A stretch of DNA of 64,000 nucleotides from Aulostomus chinensis (Eukaryota > Chordata > Actinopteri > Syngnathiformes > Aulostomidae), in contig JBBMOA010000004.1 in the NCBI GenBank assembly GCA_037954235.1, positions 4,353,001 through 4,417,000 of the forward strand. The letters are read 5' to 3'. Made by a program: the position numbers and the translations under genes. Below the pieces are notes generated by a model. That model was not told the DNA's origin, did not search any database, and was given only the letters and a program-made list of their open reading frames with translations. Below, in pieces: positions 24,692 to 35,095 of the stretch. Each line of letters begins with the position of its first letter. Position 1 is the stretch's first letter.

Positions 24692-27230
24692 ATGCATTAA
24701 ATTAATCTTCTGCACCTAAAATACATCTCTGATTCACAGGGAGAGTGATATCACATCAATCTATTTTATATTTTTCCTTAAAATTTAGATATTGTCCAAA
24801 AAAACCTGTGTAAAGATTTGATAAGGACGTAAAATTCTTGGCTGACAGGAATATGACGCTGGAAATTTGAACAAAAACAAACTCCAAGACAGTTTCTACA
24901 AACTCCATATTTTTTTAATTTTAATTTTTTCTAGATTTTTTTTTTTTTTTTAAGATTATGAACTTTAAGGACACAGTTTTGGCCAAGAATAAAACCAGTG
25001 GTACCCTCAAGTACGTAGTGTACTCCATGTGTACAAGGACTGACCTCCGCTAGGCAGTTGAGCTGAGAACTGCTAAAGACACAGATGGCTTCTCTGATTA
25101 CTTGATTTCCACAATCCAGCAGTGGTCCGCGCGTCTCTCTCCTGGTTGTGTGGTCCACACCGGCTGAGAAAGCATGGCAGCTGGTTGCATCAGCTTTGCC
25201 AGTCTGCTGGCGCAGTCTTTGTCGTGGTGTGAAATCCCACCTGGCCAAAATAAGTTGGGGGGCTTGCTTCCCCGCATCCATGGTGCCTTGCAGAATCTGT
25301 CAAAGCCAAGAAAGTGATCAGACGTATTGAAGGCATGGATTTTTCCACTGAGTGGGATCAAGCCTCCCTCCCATTGACCAGGTCAACCCCCTTTCAGAGG
25401 GGACGGACTCTCAGAGCTCTGCTGCAGGGATTGACATGAACAAGGCCGTTGGGTGGGTGAAGCAGACCAATCACCAGGCTGGGTTCTATTGTTCCTTACA
25501 CACAAACATGATGGAGGACACACCAATTTTAAGATTTTAAGAGATCTGAAAGAGTTTTTGAGACTCCCGCAATACAGGATGTTATGTTGATGGTGCGCCC
25601 AAGACAGCTGATTAGCCACATTCGCCCAGTGTGGGAGTGGCACTGATGCTACCTGAGGTTCACCCTCAACAGCAGAGCCCACCGGGTCTGTGCTATCCCG
25701 TTCTGTGTGTCAGTAGGGGTCACAGACTGCGTGGGTGCGGTCCTGGAACTCTTGGATCATCAAGTCTTTGCTTCCTAAATGACCTGGAAGGCTGGTTGGT
25801 GTTTGTTTGCTCGGAGGAGCTGAGCTCTAAAAGTGTTACCTGGCTCCAGCACCGCAGACAGCACAGGCCTGCAGCAGGAGGAGGCGGCTGCAGAATTACT
25901 GGGAATGTGTTTGGATGGCAACCATTTCCTGCCTTCTTCATCTCAGTCCTCTTGTCAATATCAGTTATTTTCCTCCAGTCGTGTAACAATCGTGCGGTAC
26001 TCTGCCAATTCTCAAAGTAACAGATTTGAGTGAACCTGTGTGCTTTTTTATCACTTGTAAAATACAGGCTGCTGCTAAGAATATGTTTTTTAACACAGTT
26101 GGAGAAAAGAGAATAATGAAAAGACTGCTGGTAATCGAGCCACCGAATGTGGAGCAGACAGGGACGAATCATGAATTAGACAAACTGAACTGCATTATGA
26201 CTAACAGCAGCAAGCACAGGAGGGCCAAAACCTCAAAATAAACAAGAAAAAGAGAAAATGCGTTTGTTAATTTATGTTTAAAGGTCCAAAACTCTAGCTT
26301 TAAGACATAAAAACTCTATGATGTGGAAAATTAACTAATTTCCCAGCTAAATATTTGCTACATCTGAAGATATGCATGTGACAGCTGTCTAGTCTGACGT
26401 GTTTTTGATCAATTATTTTCTGGCAGGCACTTTGTTTCTCTCCTGTGGGTGTGAGGTGATTGACAGTGAGCAAAGAGAAACAGAGACACAACAGAAACCC
26501 TAAAAAAGGTGGCAATCATTAAACAAAAGGTTGTATAAAGCCCAAATTGGCCCTTTGTGTTCCCCATGATAAATTGTCACGGGTGACTTTTACAGTGTGT
26601 GGGGAAGTTGTTTTTGATACTGCATCAGGAGAGTGGCAGCTAAAGGCATGTTCTCATATCCCCCACGATGGCAGCTGTGTGCAGACAGTGTGAGAATGCA
26701 AAGCTGAATTGAAAGTTATCCATGATTGTCAGGACAATCCTTCTCAGACTGAGTGCTCCTACTGTTGGATGCGGCCTGCCAATTGATGTTTCCATTTGAG
26801 CCTCCTGAAGTCATGCATCTTTGCTGTGTTTATATTAATATACTGTATTCATCTGTAGCTTCTCCCTCGGGGAAAGACGGCATGATCTCTGTTAATGCGT
26901 AATTGGTGCATTCGTCTGTCCGTCTGAGAAGCTAGCCAATGAACACCCGTAAAATCACCAGGTAACTACCCAGTGGCACCCGACAGGAGGCCCTGGAGAG
27001 AATCTGACTACAGTGCCCGCCCTTTCTCTCTGTAATTGGTGCATTTGTTTCCCTGTGTACATTCAACACGAAGATTACAATTTTTTAAAATGCTGAAGAT
27101 CACCATTGAGCTACTTATTAGCCTCCAGCTGATCCAAAACAGCTGCTAGCTTTTTCCCCCTGAACGACTCAGCGATACACTTGGATACGATCCGTATAAC
27201 AGCAGTCATGAACTCACATCTGTGTGGCTG

Positions 27231-27356
27231 CAGTGTTAGCGTTAGCTCGCCAACTCTGAGCCGCTGACTCTGCAGTGTTAGCGTTAGCTCGCTCACTCTG
27301 AGCTGCTGACTCCGAGATGTTAGCGTTAGCTCGCCTGTTCTGAGCTGTCGATTGCT
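27231..27356 (+). repeat. 42-bp minisatellite, three copies
   Basis: Copies start at 27231, 27273 and 27315. Each contains TGTTAGCGTTAGCTCGC and then CTCTGAGC(C/T)GCTGACTC. The period is exactly 42 bases, divisible by three, so the minus strand stays open across it; nothing else supports coding. Confidence 0.9.
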
Positions 27357-29330
27357 GCTGCCATGAGTGTGATGTAGTAAAACAGGCCCGCTCGAATCTC
27401 TCCAGCTAGCATTGCTTTAATTGCAGCATATATGACAGTTCCATTCAGTCCATTTGCTTTCTTGACCGTCAGTCTATGATTTGTTTTGGACCATCTGTGC
27501 TAGCATGTTTCAAGGGGCCACTCACACCACAAATGTGTCCTGTTCCAAAAATGGATTCAACTCCCGGTCTAATACCTACCCCTGCAGAGAAACCTGGATT
27601 AGTACCCACACAGTGCAGCATAAATGATGAAATGTTTATTCAAAAATCTCTCTATTAGGTTCTTAATGGGCTTTATTTAGAGTCCACTGCCTCCCCAAGG
27701 CCCAGAGGCAGCCTTTGTTTCTCAACAGACAGCAGGAGTATGCTCATCTGGCCCAACATTAATGACTCCACCTGTCAGAAGTCTCATTGTGTCACAAGGG
27801 AAGCCATATTGGTGGCTGCCACCTCAACTTTTATCTCTAATTAAATTGTAAGAATCTTTGTGTTGGACACCCTACTGGACATGGGCCTTATGTTCCAGCT
27901 TTTCCCTCTGATTAAGCTCTCCTTCAGATTTATTGGCCATGGGAAATAATGGGAAACACAGCGAATGTAGAAGTTTTAGGCCATTACTCATGGCTTTTAT
28001 TGGCATGGGCTCCTTCTGGCATGCAGCCAGTGACCTGCACAGAGGACAAAGCAAGTAACGCCTCTCCTGGCTGCTGGCAAGCAAAAGCGTAGCAGTGAGG
28101 GGGTGTCAGTAAGAGGAGGAGAAAGTGAGATGTGGCAGCAGTGTAGGTGGGTGGTGAGAGGATCGAGGGGAAGGAATGGTTTAATAATTTATAGGGCAAA
28201 AAAAAAAAAAGAAAAGGAAAAGGAACAGTGATCCAAAACCGATCTCAAAACAGTTTTAATGTACAAATGGGGAATTATAAAAAGATGTAAGCAAACATCA
28301 AACAGGGATTTATGATGCTGTCTAGACAGAATAGTAGATCCTCAAGGCGGCGATGCCAAGATGAACCCATGTGCTCAGTGCTGGAGCTAAAGTTCAAGCA
28401 AGGGATGTCATAAAGTACGAGTTAATATATTATACGTTAGCATGAAAGACATGGAATGAATTTTCAGTGTTGTAAACAAAGATGTTTCAGAAATGACCTC
28501 ATACATACATAGCGTTACAAATGATGATGTCATCTGTGTGGAAATTCCTTTTCCAGACCAGAGTTTATATTTATTCATACATGGCTCCTTAAGACTGTAA
28601 GTCTAGTGTGTTCCCCATGAACAGACCTCTGTAAAAACTCTTATTTAATTGGTCTGAAAAAAAATATTTTTTATTATTGAGCAGCACAATGATGAAAGTA
28701 GCATTCCTTTGTTTTCATTTGAACCTTGAGGCTGAAGATCAAGAAATGTCCGCAGCTGTAATTTTGACTCGAGTTGTTTGTAATCTGTCTTTCTCAGGTT
28801 GTCACATTTATGGAAGTCTAATTCTGCAACAGTGGAAAACTCCTCAGAGGGAAAATGGTAGACTTTGTGACTTTTCCACCATACGAGAGTGAAGTCATTG
28901 TTGGGCAAACGCATGTTTGAAGAACTTAAATGTGCACCTTTACTGAAACAACACAACTCAGTCCAGTAATGAGACTGATTAGCTTTTAAAGGTATCATTT
29001 AACTTGGTTGAACTTGCAGTGCTGTTTTTGTAAAACCGCGTTGCTCCACGAGGGAAGCTTGAAGGAGTGGTGGTGGAGGGACTTAGCTCAGCTGCTTCCA
29101 TCACTGGCCTCACCTTTGGTAGTCACTACCAACAGCTTGTGACCATTCGCATGTGTTGGAACGTAAATTGACGGGTAAACTGAAAGGAAGTTAGCATTAT
29201 CTTTGTTTTTACGTTAAGGGTAGACACTTTTTGCATAAGGTTCTATTGTCTGTTGAAAAATGAGGTGAGAAGTTTACCTGCAGATGACTCTAATTGATTA
29301 GTAATACCGTTTGAAGTAGTTCCCTTGTTA

Positions 29331-29999
29331 GCCAACAGGGGGCGCTTTACAACTTCCATCAGTTTGACCTGTTGTAGCCAGTAGACTGACCAAATGTTGT
29401 CATATTGCTCCGTGACTAAGACAGGGATCTTGCCCCGTGTCTGTCAGCCTAGCTAAAGGCAGCAGTTTCACGGTGTGCTTAAACTTGGCCCGGTGGCCTC
29501 GTGGTGCAGCTTGGCACGATGGCCTCCCTCCCCTCTCCCACCGCTGGCCTATGCTCACATTGTGAATAGAACGTTCTGGGCCAGAGAATGCGTAAGTCAT
29601 CACTGTGCAATTTGTTTTCTGTGTTGATGAAACTGCTTTTGCTCTGTACAACGTACTGCGTTTTGGCACAGTTAGCTATCACAGTGGTTACCTATGTTGC
29701 CCCAGCCCGTCTCCTTAATCCTGCCAGTCACTCTAGTCAACTGAGCTGGACTTTAAGGGTCTCACCAGCTCAGGCACAGTACGGATCGCCTAGTGTGAGT
29801 ACGACCTTTGTGTTTATATCTGAGGGCTCGATGCTGATGTTGGCTCTGTTAGCTTACTGGATTTGGTACCTGAGTGCTGCGTTTGCCTGGTCACTGCTCC
29901 TTTGAGGATGGATTAAATCTAACAGATTGTAATCTGGACAATGACGAAGATTCCTCTTCTTCTAAACTCTCTGGTGTGCTGCCCCCTGTTGATTCAGAG
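29331..29999. repeat. segment bounded by inverted CAACAGGGGGC / GCCCCCTGTTG
   Basis: CAACAGGGGGC at 29333-29343 and its exact reverse complement at 29981-29991 bound 659 bases. GCTGCCCCCTGTTGATTC at the right edge recurs at about 60797-60814. GCCCCCTGTTG-type words are frequent at the edges of fish dispersed repeats. A 105-codon hydrophobic frame inside (29588-29905) has no recognisable family and is probably chance. Confidence 0.35.
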
Positions 30000-30077
30000 A
30001 TCACATACAGCACCTTTAAACAGCAAACTGCTGTTTAGTTTCTTTATTTTCCACGAATTCAAAATTCAATTTCACCC

Positions 30078-30150
30078 CTAAGATTCAGATTCCGCTTTGT
30101 TGTCGTTGTAGAAGGCGCAGGTAGAGTGAAATGCTGATTACATCAAACCA
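30078..30150 (+). repeat. possible short dispersed repeat
   Basis: AAGATTCAGATTCCGCTTTG followed by TTGTCGTTGTAGAAGG and GTAGAGTGAAATGCTGATT resembles the fish repeat that reads ...CCGCTTTATTGTCATTGTA...ACGAAAT. Weakly supported. Confidence 0.4.
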
Positions 30151-31606
30151 GAGTGCAAAAGGGGACACAAAAGTCATGAATGAGCAAAATTTGAGCAACA
30201 TTTACTGTTTTCTCCCACCACGTTATTCAAATGTATATGGCCATGGGTGAATTGCCTCTAAAGCTTGTTCTGTGCCAAATGAAGCCTAAGGCTCTGCAGT
30301 TTGCTCCTGCTGACTTGGAAATGCAGCAAATGTTGATTTCTACTTTATGAATATCTTAAGAGAACAGCCTAATTAGCGGTAGGTGTAAAGGCTGCGAAAT
30401 CATTTGCTTGATTATTTTTCATGTTATGAATATTTCCTCTCAGTTCCATAAATTGCTGGTTCCACCTGCAGACTGTGTTACAAGGTAATGATGGAGACAC
30501 TATGGTTCAGTTGCTTTGGGACCTTTTTACAGGTTCGAGTGTGTAAGGTGTCAGGAGCAGGTGTGTAAAGATGGCAGCCTTGTGAAGACGTGTAATTGCT
30601 TCTTCTTGAATATCAAACTCTCTCTGTCTCGGTGTTTCTTAGGGTTCCTCATTAGGCTCGTATGCACAGTTATATTTAGTCGGTGGCTCTGACTGACTAC
30701 GGACATGCACACACGGCTCACACAGCCCCAAACACACATATAGTCCTCCCACCCCAAATCCTTGTTGAGGTCAAGTCTCTGCTAATTGCTTTCTGTGCAG
30801 AGGGTGGTTCCCAGCGTGAGAGAGGAGGCAGGGAGGTGTCGGGGGGGGGGGAAGACCACAAAAACACACACGCACATATATCTATGCAACATTATATAAA
30901 TACACACAAACAAAGGCATCTGGAGCACAAACACTCGCTGTCTGGCACACACGCAAGATAGCAGGGACGGTTATCAGCTAATTAGTGTGCAGAACTGCAG
31001 GGGCAGTCCTTATTGGCATTGACAGTCCTCCGCTTTGAGTGGCACAATCAGTTGTCCAACCAAATCGCCTGATTCAATTAGAAACAGAGACAGCTGATCG
31101 CAAAAATGACTGTCTGACCCCCCCACAACCAAACTATTGAGTGGCAAATTTAAATTCTCAGCTCTGACTCCATCCTAAAAACGGCACAAACAGGGAAACA
31201 ATGGCAGCTCTCAGCCGGGGGATTACACAAGCTAAAAATTCTATATTGGTCCTCCTCCAGGCAGATCGCTTTCAGTCATAGGATCCTGCTATCCTTTGAA
31301 ACATCACACTGGGATCAGAGCAGAAGGAGCTATTTAAGAATTTGCAACCGTATCAATTCTTTATGTTTGTAACATGATGAAATTGGAGGCTACATGTGTA
31401 ATAGGTTTCAGTGGGTGTTGAATATTCTTGGGTAATGAGCCCCAGGCTTGGCTGTCCATAGCTCATTGCTTGTTTCAATAACCCCAAAGGCTTAGTGACA
31501 TGCAAGTGAAGTCATTTCCACATCAGCGGCTGCTTTTTTTACTTGGTGCAGCCAAACTGTGACAGAAAGAGAGTCTATGAGTTGTTAGCCAAACTACCCC
31601 CTCCCA

Positions 31607-31607
<1 letters not shown>

Positions 31608-31648
<41 letters not shown>
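31608..31648 (+). repeat. (CA)~20 microsatellite
   Basis: Uninterrupted CA run. Confidence 0.95.
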
Positions 31649-31650
<2 letters not shown>

Positions 31651-31975
31651 TTGGTTGCTTAATTGTTGCGTTTACATCAATTATTTCAATGAGAACAGCT
31701 GACCTAGTCGGTGTGAAGGAGTTTTGACGTGCACGGCCACGCGTGGATGGAGAGCCTGTCACTGTTGTGATCGCAGGAGCTGAAATGGTGTTTTATGCCT
31801 TCAAATAACAGTCGAGTGATATTTGCCAGAAAATCTGACGATTCTAAAAAAAGAAAAAAGAAAAAAAGAATAAAGAATCACTTATGTGGAGATGAAAATG
31901 ATTCAGGAGGAATCTTTATGGGAAAGGCATGCTCGCCGTGCGTAAATGGAGTTGCATTGGAGCGAGTAAAGAAGG

Positions 31976-32095
31976 GAAGAGAGAGGGGAGGAGAGCGAGA
32001 GGAGCAGGGAGAGGGGGGAAACCGCGATAGTGAGAGAGAGAGGGAGAGAGAGGGAGAGAGAGAGAGAGAGAGAGAGGGAAAAGGAGAGAGAGGGT
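31976..32095 (+). repeat. purine-rich tract with (GA)n
   Basis: About 120 bases almost free of pyrimidines, with a nearly pure (GA)n core at 32031-32095 interrupted by GGG. It lies just upstream of the CpG-rich leader. Polypurine tracts of this kind are common in promoters and can adopt triplex structures. Confidence 0.9.
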
Positions 32096-32355
32096 CTGAG
32101 AGGCGACTTGGTTGGCAGTGTTTGCCTCTGTCTCTCCAGCAGTGGGAGAGATGTGCGTAACATGCAGCGGAGAGTAGTGCTCATCATCTGCGCGCCGCAA
32201 CGCCGTGGACCGCCGTGCGCACTTGAAAAAGAAGACAGAGACGCACCGAGGGGCGCACCCGCTCCGCCGCCGACCCAGTCGCGAGCGGCTCTCCCGCGGT
32301 GAAACCTTCCAGACTGTCTTCAAGAATTAAAAGGAGGAGAAGTGGAGAGGAAGCG

Positions 32356-32388
32356 ATGACAACCCTCCAGACGGCGTTCGGGGGCTAA
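32356..32388 (+). other. short upstream ORF in the tafa5 leader
   Basis: ATG at 32356 opens a 10-codon frame closed by TAA at 32386-32388. It lies upstream of the tafa5 start. It would matter only if the mature leader includes it, which depends on the unknown start site. Such uORFs commonly lower translation of the main frame. Confidence 0.4.
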
Positions 32389-32515
32389 ATCGCTCCTGCT
32401 TGGAGCCGCTCGGACGCACCGCGGAAGCAGCGCGCATTTTTTTTTGTAATTTATTTGTTGTTTTCCCGGAATCAACGATCTCTTTATCAGCCGGACTAAC
32501 AAGTGGGGATTTTGT

Positions 32516-32579
32516 ATGTATTTAGGGGATGACTGCTGAATTCCACCAGAACATGAGTCAGTGCATGTCTGTGAGCTGA
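32516..32579 (+). other. two overlapping short upstream ORFs in the tafa5 leader
   Basis: ATG at 32516 opens a 7-codon frame ending in TGA at 32537-32539. ATG at 32529 opens a 16-codon frame with two further in-frame ATGs (32553 and 32565), ending in TGA at 32577-32579. Both finish before the CT tract and 115 or more bases before the tafa5 start, so ribosomes could reinitiate. Their use is inferred, not shown. Confidence 0.45.
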
Positions 32580-32587
32580 GGTGGAGC

Positions 32588-32588
<1 letters not shown>

Positions 32589-32645
<57 letters not shown>
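32589..32645 (+). repeat. (CT)~28 microsatellite in the tafa5 5' leader
   Basis: Uninterrupted CT dinucleotide run ending 48 bases before the tafa5 start codon, so it is probably transcribed into the 5' UTR. It is the exact reverse complement of the (GA)n tracts at 32031-32095 and 32824-32874. Confidence 0.95.
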
Positions 32646-32648
<3 letters not shown>

Positions 32649-32693
32649 CGCTGCACGGCTGTCTCGCTCCGACAGAAACCGTCCACCGCCGGG

Positions 32694-32784
32694 ATGCAGC
32701 TGCTCCGAGTTGCGTGGGCACTGACCGGAGCGGCGATCTGCTGCTTTCTCATCCTCCTTATTCACTCTCGTCTGCTCAAAGAAG
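32694..32784 (+). CDS. tafa5: TAFA5 (FAM19A5) alternative first coding exon, partial CDS
   Basis: TAFA5 is a small secreted, chemokine-like cysteine-rich protein expressed mainly in the nervous system. This exon encodes only the N-terminus. The sequence shows ATG at 32694 with G at -3, 30 codons, then GAAG|GTAATC with the donor at 32785, leaving a phase-1 split codon. The peptide starts MQLLR, has a hydrophobic core at about residues 6-23 (signal peptide or signal anchor, including GAAICCFLILL) and ends LLKE. From memory of the family, the human isoform-2 N-terminus has the same length, the same MQLL/WAL/GAA/CCFL/LKE blocks in register (about 20 of 30 identical) and the same split glycine at the junction. 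The cysteine-rich exons were not found downstream, so they lie beyond the window. The alternative isoform-1 first exon was also not seen. Whether this is the a or b fish paralogue cannot be told from 30 residues. Confidence 0.88.
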
Positions 32785-32823
32785 GTAATCACTCCTCACT
32801 GCACCCGCTCACACCACACTTTC

Positions 32824-32874
32824 AGAGAGAGAGAGAGAGAGAGAGAGCGCGAGAGAGAGAGAGAGAGAGAGAGA
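32824..32874 (+). repeat. (GA)~25 microsatellite at the start of intron 1
   Basis: GA run with one GCGC interruption, starting 39 bases after the tafa5 5' splice site. Confidence 0.95.
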
Positions 32875-33031
32875 TGTTCGAATGCGCCACCGCCTTCTAA
32901 AGTTCTCCGCAACAATAATCACAGTGCGGAATATCGCCGCATGCGCTGCAACCAGAAATATTTTGGATGAATTTGATGAAGAGTGTGTAAGCTGCACAGC
33001 TGAGATCTGATCACCCCCCCACAAACACACA

Positions 33032-33078
33032 AATACACACACACACACACACACACACCCCCCCCCCCCCCCCCCCCC
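33032..33078 (+). repeat. (AC)n followed by about 21 cytosines
   Basis: An AC dinucleotide run passes directly into an unbroken C homopolymer of about 21 bases, then AGCGAG. It lies 250 bases into intron 1. The homopolymer length may be unreliable in an assembly. Confidence 0.9.
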
Positions 33079-34670
33079 AGCGAGATTGATGATGGATCAA
33101 ATCGAAGAAGTTATCGTCTGGAGGAAGTAGCAGTAAAACAGCAGCTGACTGTTGCTACAGCCGCTGATTTGTTGTAAGCATTTTCAATAGATGGCACTAG
33201 AGTCTAGCTTTAGGGTAACATGGAGGTCAAGCCCCTCCAGTGTTGTGCTTGCTTCTCTTCTTCTGCTCTTCCAACATTCATTTCCATCCTCATCACCAGT
33301 CCCACTCGGATCATTGCGTCAGTGAGCCGCTCTGGTTCGTCTGTCTGTCAGTCTGTTGTCACACTCATGGGCCTGCAGATGTGTTTTGGTTTAGCTTTTA
33401 GGGAAAGGTGTGTGTGTTGGGGGGGGGGGTAATGAATGGAGTTCCATTTGCGGACACTCAGTTGAATGAATGGCATGGAATTTAATTATTCTGGCAATCA
33501 GCAGGGAGAGACTCCATCAGAAGCTAACTGATGTTTCAATGTGGCAGCTTATTTCCCGTAACAAGCCATTAATTCCACCCACAATGTAGCATAATAAATA
33601 CAATAATACCTGTCTACAGGGAGGTCTTCACGCAGGGCTCGAGTACATTTACTGCTCCAACTCCGTATGAAAGTCAAATGGTGCAACCCAGGAGATTTGC
33701 TGCACTGTATGAACAGCCATGGCACAAAAAACATCACTTAATATTCCTTTTAAAGATGTATACCTCAGGGCCAACTCTCCACATATGAATGGTGCTGGGC
33801 TCTCCTTTTGTACTCTTCTTTTTTTAAAATTTTTTTTTGAGTATGGCTTGGAATGGCCTACCAGCCGCTTCCCTGCCTCAGGCCCTGGGCAAAGATTCAG
33901 GTCAAGCAGTGGCAAACACTCTCCCGTCGCTCTGGTGAGTCCACTGTGGTGTGGAGGAGAGTCCAACCACACTCCGCCAAACTGGCTTTGAGGATTTTTC
34001 TGCTGGCACATGTTCTTTAGCCTTCCGTTGGAGTTTTAATCTATTGTGACACGCTAGCCTTTTCTACATAGGTCAAAAAAAAAAAAAGGAGGATTGTGTG
34101 GCCACCTAGCAGAACCGTGGCTGTGTGACTGCGAGGGTCTCTAATTAGATTCAGGCCATCAGCATTGTTGAGCTTGTTGACAGGCAAATGCAATATTTTT
34201 GACCTTCACTGCACAGAGCTGTTTGTCTATTTCCTGTTGTGAGGTGTTTCCCCTTTTAAGCCTGCGTTTTTCTTCGCTTCGGAACTTTGAGATTTGCGGT
34301 CATAAGTTCATGATGGAGTCCCCGCTGAAATCCACTTATTAGCGAGACTGAGAAAGAGGCGCGCAAAAAGAGGGCTAAGTATACGCTCACTTCACGGTTT
34401 AAAGAATGGCCAAGGTCAGAGCCATCTGTGAGGGCTAATAATACGAACTGATAAAATGAATTCAAAGGACTGCATTAGTGACAGTCTTTTGGGATGAGGA
34501 TAATGAAAGGCGTTCACAAGAGGCCGAGAAGAAGAACGGGCCACTTTAAACTCCCCTTCAGCTCACATGGTCATTCAATATATCCTGATTTTCGGCGTGT
34601 TTGCATCACACATTGATCCTCTGCGAGTGTGTCGCGTTTGTCCGGCGGTGGGTCACCTGAAGGCATCCTC

Positions 34671-35095
34671 AAACATTCCCTGAAAGTGGGAATGTTTGCT
34701 AGCTGGAGATCGGGGATAGCTTCAGCGATGGGAATGCTCTGGAATGAGTGTGTATTTTTGTTATTTTACACCTCATCACATCAGCTCCTCTACATCATGT
34801 GACATCAGATATTGTGCAGCGAGTTGCGAGGACCCCGAGAGTGCCGATCGGGAATGGAAGCACATTAAAACATCATGCACTGGGAGTGTGGATGAATTTT
34901 TGCACCATAAATTCTCACATTGTCCACTTCAATAATTCAGGCAATGGAGCAAATCCCATTTTGCTCCTCATTGGCTGAGATATTTGTCACATGGCAATAG
35001 AGAACTTGACATATTCATCGGATAGCTCTCGGCGGTGGGAATTCTCTGGCGGATCCGGGGCATCGGGATACGGTAAAGTAATGGAGTGTCATTCC
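34671..35095. promoter_or_regulatory. candidate TEAD-motif cluster with a perfect 10-bp inverted repeat
   Basis: CATTCC or GGAATG (the core of the TEAD/M-CAT site) occurs at 34674, 34689, 34731, 34741, 34851 and 35090. The first two lie in the arms of a perfect inverted repeat, AAACATTCCC (34671-34680) and GGGAATGTTT (34688-34697). The region is free of obvious repeats and lies in tafa5 intron 1, about 1.9 kb downstream of the exon. The enhancer role is inference. Confidence 0.4.

Larger units (their letters stand above)
21701..27230. other. gene-free stretch
   Basis: Holds the TTTC and TA repeats and the C homopolymer listed separately. 23400-23475 carries a perfect palindrome and paired E-boxes. 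25090-26020 has several overlapping 60-150-codon frames with no recognisable family, and I do not support a gene there. Confidence 0.5.
27357..31607. other. gene-free stretch
   Basis: Repeat-like material at 29331-29999 and 30078-30150; otherwise nothing supported. A G run of about 10 occurs near 30841. Confidence 0.5.
32150..32693 (+). promoter_or_regulatory. tafa5: CpG-rich leader / promoter region of the tafa5 alternative first exon
   Basis: CpG dinucleotides are dense at about 32185-32425 (runs of GCGCGCCG, CCGCCG and GCGAGCGG type), whereas the surrounding tens of kilobases are CpG-poor. No TATA box is evident. The exact transcription start cannot be read from sequence. If transcription begins in the island, the leader would carry several upstream ATGs and a long CT tract just before the start codon. 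CpG-island, GA-rich, TATA-less promoters are usual for vertebrate neural genes; calling this the promoter is inference from its position and composition. Confidence 0.65.

Noticed and set aside
25720..26172. 150-codon frame on the minus strand and overlapping + frames
   Set aside because: Several mutually overlapping frames without recognisable homology; no evidence selects any of them.
29588..29905. 105-codon hydrophobic frame
   Set aside because: It lies in repeat-like sequence, no family is recognised, and no exon signals fit it.
32030..32302. 90-codon frame through the CpG island
   Set aside because: Starts in a GA repeat (non-ATG) and is arginine/proline-rich from CpG composition. An ATG at 32162 makes it at most a uORF.
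32561..32788. 75-codon frame overlapping the tafa5 exon in another frame
   Set aside because: It begins at GTG and is mostly an SL repeat from the CT tract. The tafa5 frame matches a known N-terminus and ends in a proper donor.
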